NCBI GenBank assembly: GCA_934101225.1
Contig: CAKOQK010000018.1
Span: 1 to 24,388 of the forward strand
DNA from: an uncultured Bacilli bacterium
Lineage (GTDB): Bacteria; Bacillota_I; Bacilli_A; RF39; UBA660
Reading direction: 5' to 3'
Length of the DNA: 24,388 bases
Shown in pieces: positions 22,012-24,388 of this stretch. Within the stretch, counting starts at the first letter, position 1, and each line of letters begins with the position of its first letter. A program made the translations under genes and the position numbers. Below the pieces are notes generated by a model. It worked only from the letters and a program-made list of their open reading frames with translations. It was not told where the DNA came from and did no database searches.

Positions 22012-23616
22012 CTATTCAGACATTATCATGAAAAGATTATTTTCGTAATATTCTAATGCTGAAAGATCAATGTTAGGCATATTCTTTTTACCAAAATTAT
22101 CAATCCACTTTTTAGATATATTTAATACATAAGTGTAAGGCAATATATTGTAAAAATAATTTGGATCATCTTCAACCAATTGATTTAATTGATTTTTTTC
22201 AGCAGTATTTAGATAATTCCTAAAACCTAGAACTTTTGAACTAATCATCTCGCCATAAGATGTTTTTCTATTTGTTATTATTGCAAAGAAACCAGAAATA
22301 AACATTGATATAAATGATAAAATATATATTATGTTATATGATGGGTTTAAATCTTTAATATAAAGGTAGGAACCAACCCAAGCAACTATTCCAATAAATA
22401 ATAGTACAAAAGTAAATATCATTTTATTTCTTGATTCTATATCATTTATTTTTTTATCCATAACATTCTCAAGGCAAGTATTCACTTTTGCAAATACACT
22501 TGCGAATGATGGGTTTTCACTTATTATATTTTCATTGTTGCCATCTTTAAATAGTTCTTGATAAACTATTTGTTCTGTAATAGATAATTTTTTTGAATTG
22601 CTATTTCCAATATTAACAATTTTATATTTGTTTTTACTTATTTCTTCTATTGAAATATAACCTTTACTTGCTAAACCAATAATTAGGGCAGTAGTTAATT
22701 TAACAATGGATTTTTCGCCATATATAAATCCTACCTGTGCGGCATCTAAATCTTCTGGTGGATAAAATTCAACAGTTTGTGCAAACTTGTTAAAATCTTT
22801 TCCATATTTAAACCAAGAATAAAAACTATAAATTGATAATATTATAAGTGCTATACATATTGTAAAACAAATAATTCCATAATTACTTATTCCACCTACG
22901 AAATAACCATCTGGTAATTTCATATTTAATGTTATTGAATCATCTAGTTGATAAACAGATAATTTAGCAACCAAAGTGTTTCCATTTATACTATAATTTA
23001 TATTATTATTGATTTTTTCTTTATTTTTAAAGAAATTAACAGTATTTTCATCAATATTACTAGGCATATTTATTGTAACTGACATATTATCTATTTTAGT
23101 ATTATCATAATCGTCAAATATATTAAATACTAATTCATCAAAAGTTTTATTTGTATCCTTTCCCATATTATATCGATACATAATTTGATATGTATGTAGT
23201 CCAGAGTTAATAGTTGTTCTAGCACTACCAATTTTAATTCCAACACTATCGCTTGTTTCATCAAGAACAAACTTTTCACCAGCAGCTCGTAAATTTGTTA
23301 TTTTTATTTTTTTCTTGTATTCTTTACCATTTGAATCATAATATTTTAGCCATTTAGGAACTGATTTATATATTCCGTTAAAGTCATTACCAGGAATATT
23401 AACAACGATATTCTCAGTTACATCAACACGATTATTTCTATCAACATCCATAACAACATCATAATTTACAATTTCAAATTCAGAAGATATGTATGATCCA
23501 TTGTTTTTAAATCTATTATTTTCAACCTTTGAAGCAAAAAAAGGAATGATAACCAATAGCAATGTCCATACAAATAGTAAAATTATTGTTTTTAAAGTAT
23601 TATTTCTTTTTCTCAT
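22012..23616 (-). CDS. DUF2207 membrane protein lacking the Gly-rich tail
   Basis: 534 residues, paralogous to the protein at 14885-16756. An N-terminal TM/signal-anchor (about 9-28) leads into the extracytoplasmic DUF2207 domain (about 42-240), a TM helix (about 245-268), a cytoplasmic part beginning VEFYPPEDLDAAQVGFIYGE, two TM helices (about 395-450), and a soluble segment with LVEDDPNYFYNILPYTYVLN. It then stops after YYENNLFMIMSE; the Ser/Gly-repeat tail present in the other copy is missing. The ATG (23616) follows the lemA TAA by one base and has no recognisable ribosome binding site, so translation most likely depends on reinitiation by ribosomes finishing lemA. Partner of LemA by recurrent association; biochemical role not known. 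Confidence 0.88.
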   Translation of the reverse strand: MRKRNNTLKTIILLFVWTLLLVIIPFFASKVENNRFKNNGSYISSEFEIVNYDVVMDVDRNNRVDVTENIVVNIPGNDFNGIYKSVPKWLKYYDSNGKEYKKKIKITNLRAAGEKFVLDETSDSVGIKIGSARTTINSGLHTYQIMYRYNMGKDTNKTFDELVFNIFDDYDNTKIDNMSVTINMPSNIDENTVNFFKNKEKINNNINYSINGNTLVAKLSVYQLDDSITLNMKLPDGYFVGGISNYGIICFTICIALIILSIYSFYSWFKYGKDFNKFAQTVEFYPPEDLDAAQVGFIYGEKSIVKLTTALIIGLASKGYISIEEISKNKYKIVNIGNSNSKKLSITEQIVYQELFKDGNNENIISENPSFASVFAKVNTCLENVMDKKINDIESRNKMIFTFVLLFIGIVAWVGSYLYIKDLNPSYNIIYILSFISMFISGFFAIITNRKTSYGEMISSKVLGFRNYLNTAEKNQLNQLVEDDPNYFYNILPYTYVLNISKKWIDNFGKKNMPNIDLSALEYYENNLFMIMSE

Positions 23617-23617
23617 A

Positions 23618-24166
23618 TTATAAATTTACTTTGACATTTTGTCTTTCTTCTTCGTTTGCTTCAAACATAATTTTTGATTTATAACCTAATAATTTAGCTA
23701 CCATATTGCTTGGAAACATCTCAACTCTATTATTAAAATCTCTAACTGTTGCATTATAGTATTTTCTTGAATTAGCAATTTCATCTTCAACTTTAACAAG
23801 TTGATTACTTAAATCTTTAAAATTTTCATTTGCTTTTAATTTTGGATATGCTTCTGCTAATGCCATTATTTTGCTTATTCCACTTGACAATTTTTCATTT
23901 GCTTTGATTTTTTCATCATCTGACATCTTATCATAAGCGCCATTTCTTAATTTGATAACTTCCTCTAAAGTTTCTTTTTCATGTTTTGCATATCCTTTTA
24001 CAGTTTCAACAATGTTTGGAATTAAATCCCATCTCTTTTTTAAGTAAACATCCATTGTTGCAAATGCCTCTTTTACCTTATTGTTCTCTTTTACAAAAAC
24101 GTTATAAGCAACTAAAAATGCAATTAAAAGAACAACAACAATTATTATAATTATGTATAGCCACAT
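23618..24166 (-). CDS. lemA: LemA family protein, second copy
   Basis: 182 residues from ATG 24166, chosen because GAGGGAGA (24176-24183) lies nine bases upstream; ATG 24175 and TTG 24184 are too close to or within it. One TM helix (about 2-22) is followed by the same helical core as the copy at 14324: AFATMDVYLKKRWDLIPNIV, KGYAKHEKETLEEVIKLRN, AEAYPKLKANENFKDLS, ANSRKYYNATV. The two are similar along their whole length, most strongly in the N-terminal two thirds. It heads a five-gene minus-strand operon: lemA, DUF2207, LRR protein, radical SAM/SPASM enzyme and Ser/Asn-tailed protein. A specific job in that system (membrane scaffold) is only a suggestion from context. Confidence 0.93.
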   Translation of the reverse strand: MWLYIIIIIVVVLLIAFLVAYNVFVKENNKVKEAFATMDVYLKKRWDLIPNIVETVKGYAKHEKETLEEVIKLRNGAYDKMSDDEKIKANEKLSSGISKIMALAEAYPKLKANENFKDLSNQLVKVEDEIANSRKYYNATVRDFNNRVEMFPSNMVAKLLGYKSKIMFEANEEERQNVKVNL

Positions 24167-24183
24167 ATATATCATCTCCCTCA

Positions 24184-24225
24184 ATTATAATTATAACATA
24201 TAAATCGACAAAGATTGCTATCTTT
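24184..24225 (-). promoter_or_regulatory. Extended -10 promoter of the radical SAM operon, with upstream dyad
   Basis: Read on the minus strand, TGT-TATAAT (24198-24190) is an extended -10; a second TATAAT follows immediately (24189-24184). No good -35 is present, as expected for extended -10 promoters. Just upstream, AAAGAT-tgct-ATCTTT (24210-24225) is a perfect six-base dyad covering about -20 to -35, a possible regulator site. The leader before lemA is very short. Confidence 0.45.
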
Positions 24226-24275
24226 TTACAAATTAAAATCACATTTTTTCTAGAATTATTGGGCTTTATAGAACT

Positions 24276-24373
24276 ATATGGTATTATTATTTTAGTGATT
24301 GGTTGTTTATCACCCTAGTTTGACAGTTGTTAAATAAAACTTGTTGCTAGATACCATAAAATCTAGTTTTTTT
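24276..24373 (+). terminator. Orphan plus-strand terminator, possible attenuator
   Basis: Stem CTAGAT (24347-24352) with ATCTAG (24361-24366), eight-base loop, followed by seven T. No plus-strand gene precedes it in the window. TATGGTAT (24277-24284) is perfectly complementary to ATACCATA (24351-24358), which lies in the terminator's stem-loop, so an alternative antiterminator pairing is possible. GTGAT/ATCAC (near 24295-24312) adds another small hairpin. This could be the leader of a gene beyond the right edge; no known riboswitch is recognised. Confidence 0.4.
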
Positions 24374-24388
24374 ATAATTTGTATCTTG

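Noticed and set aside
1..24388. Mycoplasma-type genetic code (TGA as Trp), suggested by the extreme AT content.
   Set aside because: TGA ends the radical SAM gene and the 119-residue protein gene at sensible places, and Trp positions in conserved motifs use TGG.

Overview
The window is a very AT-rich bacterial chromosomal segment with strong GGAGG-type ribosome binding sites, TAA/TAG/TGA stops under the standard bacterial code, intrinsic terminators, and family content (LemA/DUF2207, DUF1653, FtsX-type ABC exporters, BspA-like leucine-rich repeats, IS3 and IS256 relics) that points to a low-GC Bacillota, plausibly a host-associated Bacilli or Mollicutes-like lineage. Genes such as the radical SAM gene end in TGA, and Trp is encoded by TGG, so the Mycoplasma code does not apply. 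The organism call is inference from composition and families only.

Layout. 1-226: tail of an IS3-family transposase and its right end. 313-936: a small two-TM protein converging on a small XRE-type regulator that has a clear dyad at its own promoter. 1039-8575: a plus-strand operon, probably from a consensus promoter at 1039-1067, encoding a two-FtsX-domain ABC permease, its ATPase, a membrane-anchored M13 zinc metallopeptidase, a small Cys-containing membrane protein and a CPBP (CAAX-type) intramembrane protease; it ends at a bidirectional terminator. 8589-10028: a minus-strand pair, a P-loop dNMP-kinase-like protein followed by an unusual short-chain dehydrogenase with an insertion before the active-site Tyr. 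10285-10476: an orphan 63-residue protein. 10712-13891: a fused ATPase-permease of MacB-like topology. 14324-17020: lemA, a DUF2207 membrane protein with a Gly-rich tail, and a DUF1653 protein. 17092-18000: a decayed IS256-family element. 18049-24166: a minus-strand operon reading lemA, DUF2207, a zinc-ribbon/BspA-type leucine-rich-repeat membrane protein, a radical SAM/SPASM enzyme, and a 119-residue protein ending in a Ser/Gly/Asn low-complexity tail.

The most interesting system is the last one. A 587-residue radical SAM/SPASM protein overlaps by ATGA the gene of a small protein that looks like a modification substrate (folded or leader-like N-terminal part, then a tail with one Trp, eight serines and twelve asparagines). 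The pair is co-transcribed with envelope-associated genes (LemA, DUF2207, LRR). I interpret it as a candidate peptide- or protein-modification (RiPP-like) system tied to the cell envelope; the chemistry is unknown. A second candidate is the ABC exporter/M13 peptidase/CPBP protease operon, which looks like a peptide-handling or peptide-resistance module, preceded by a tiny hydrophobic ORF directly behind a strong promoter.
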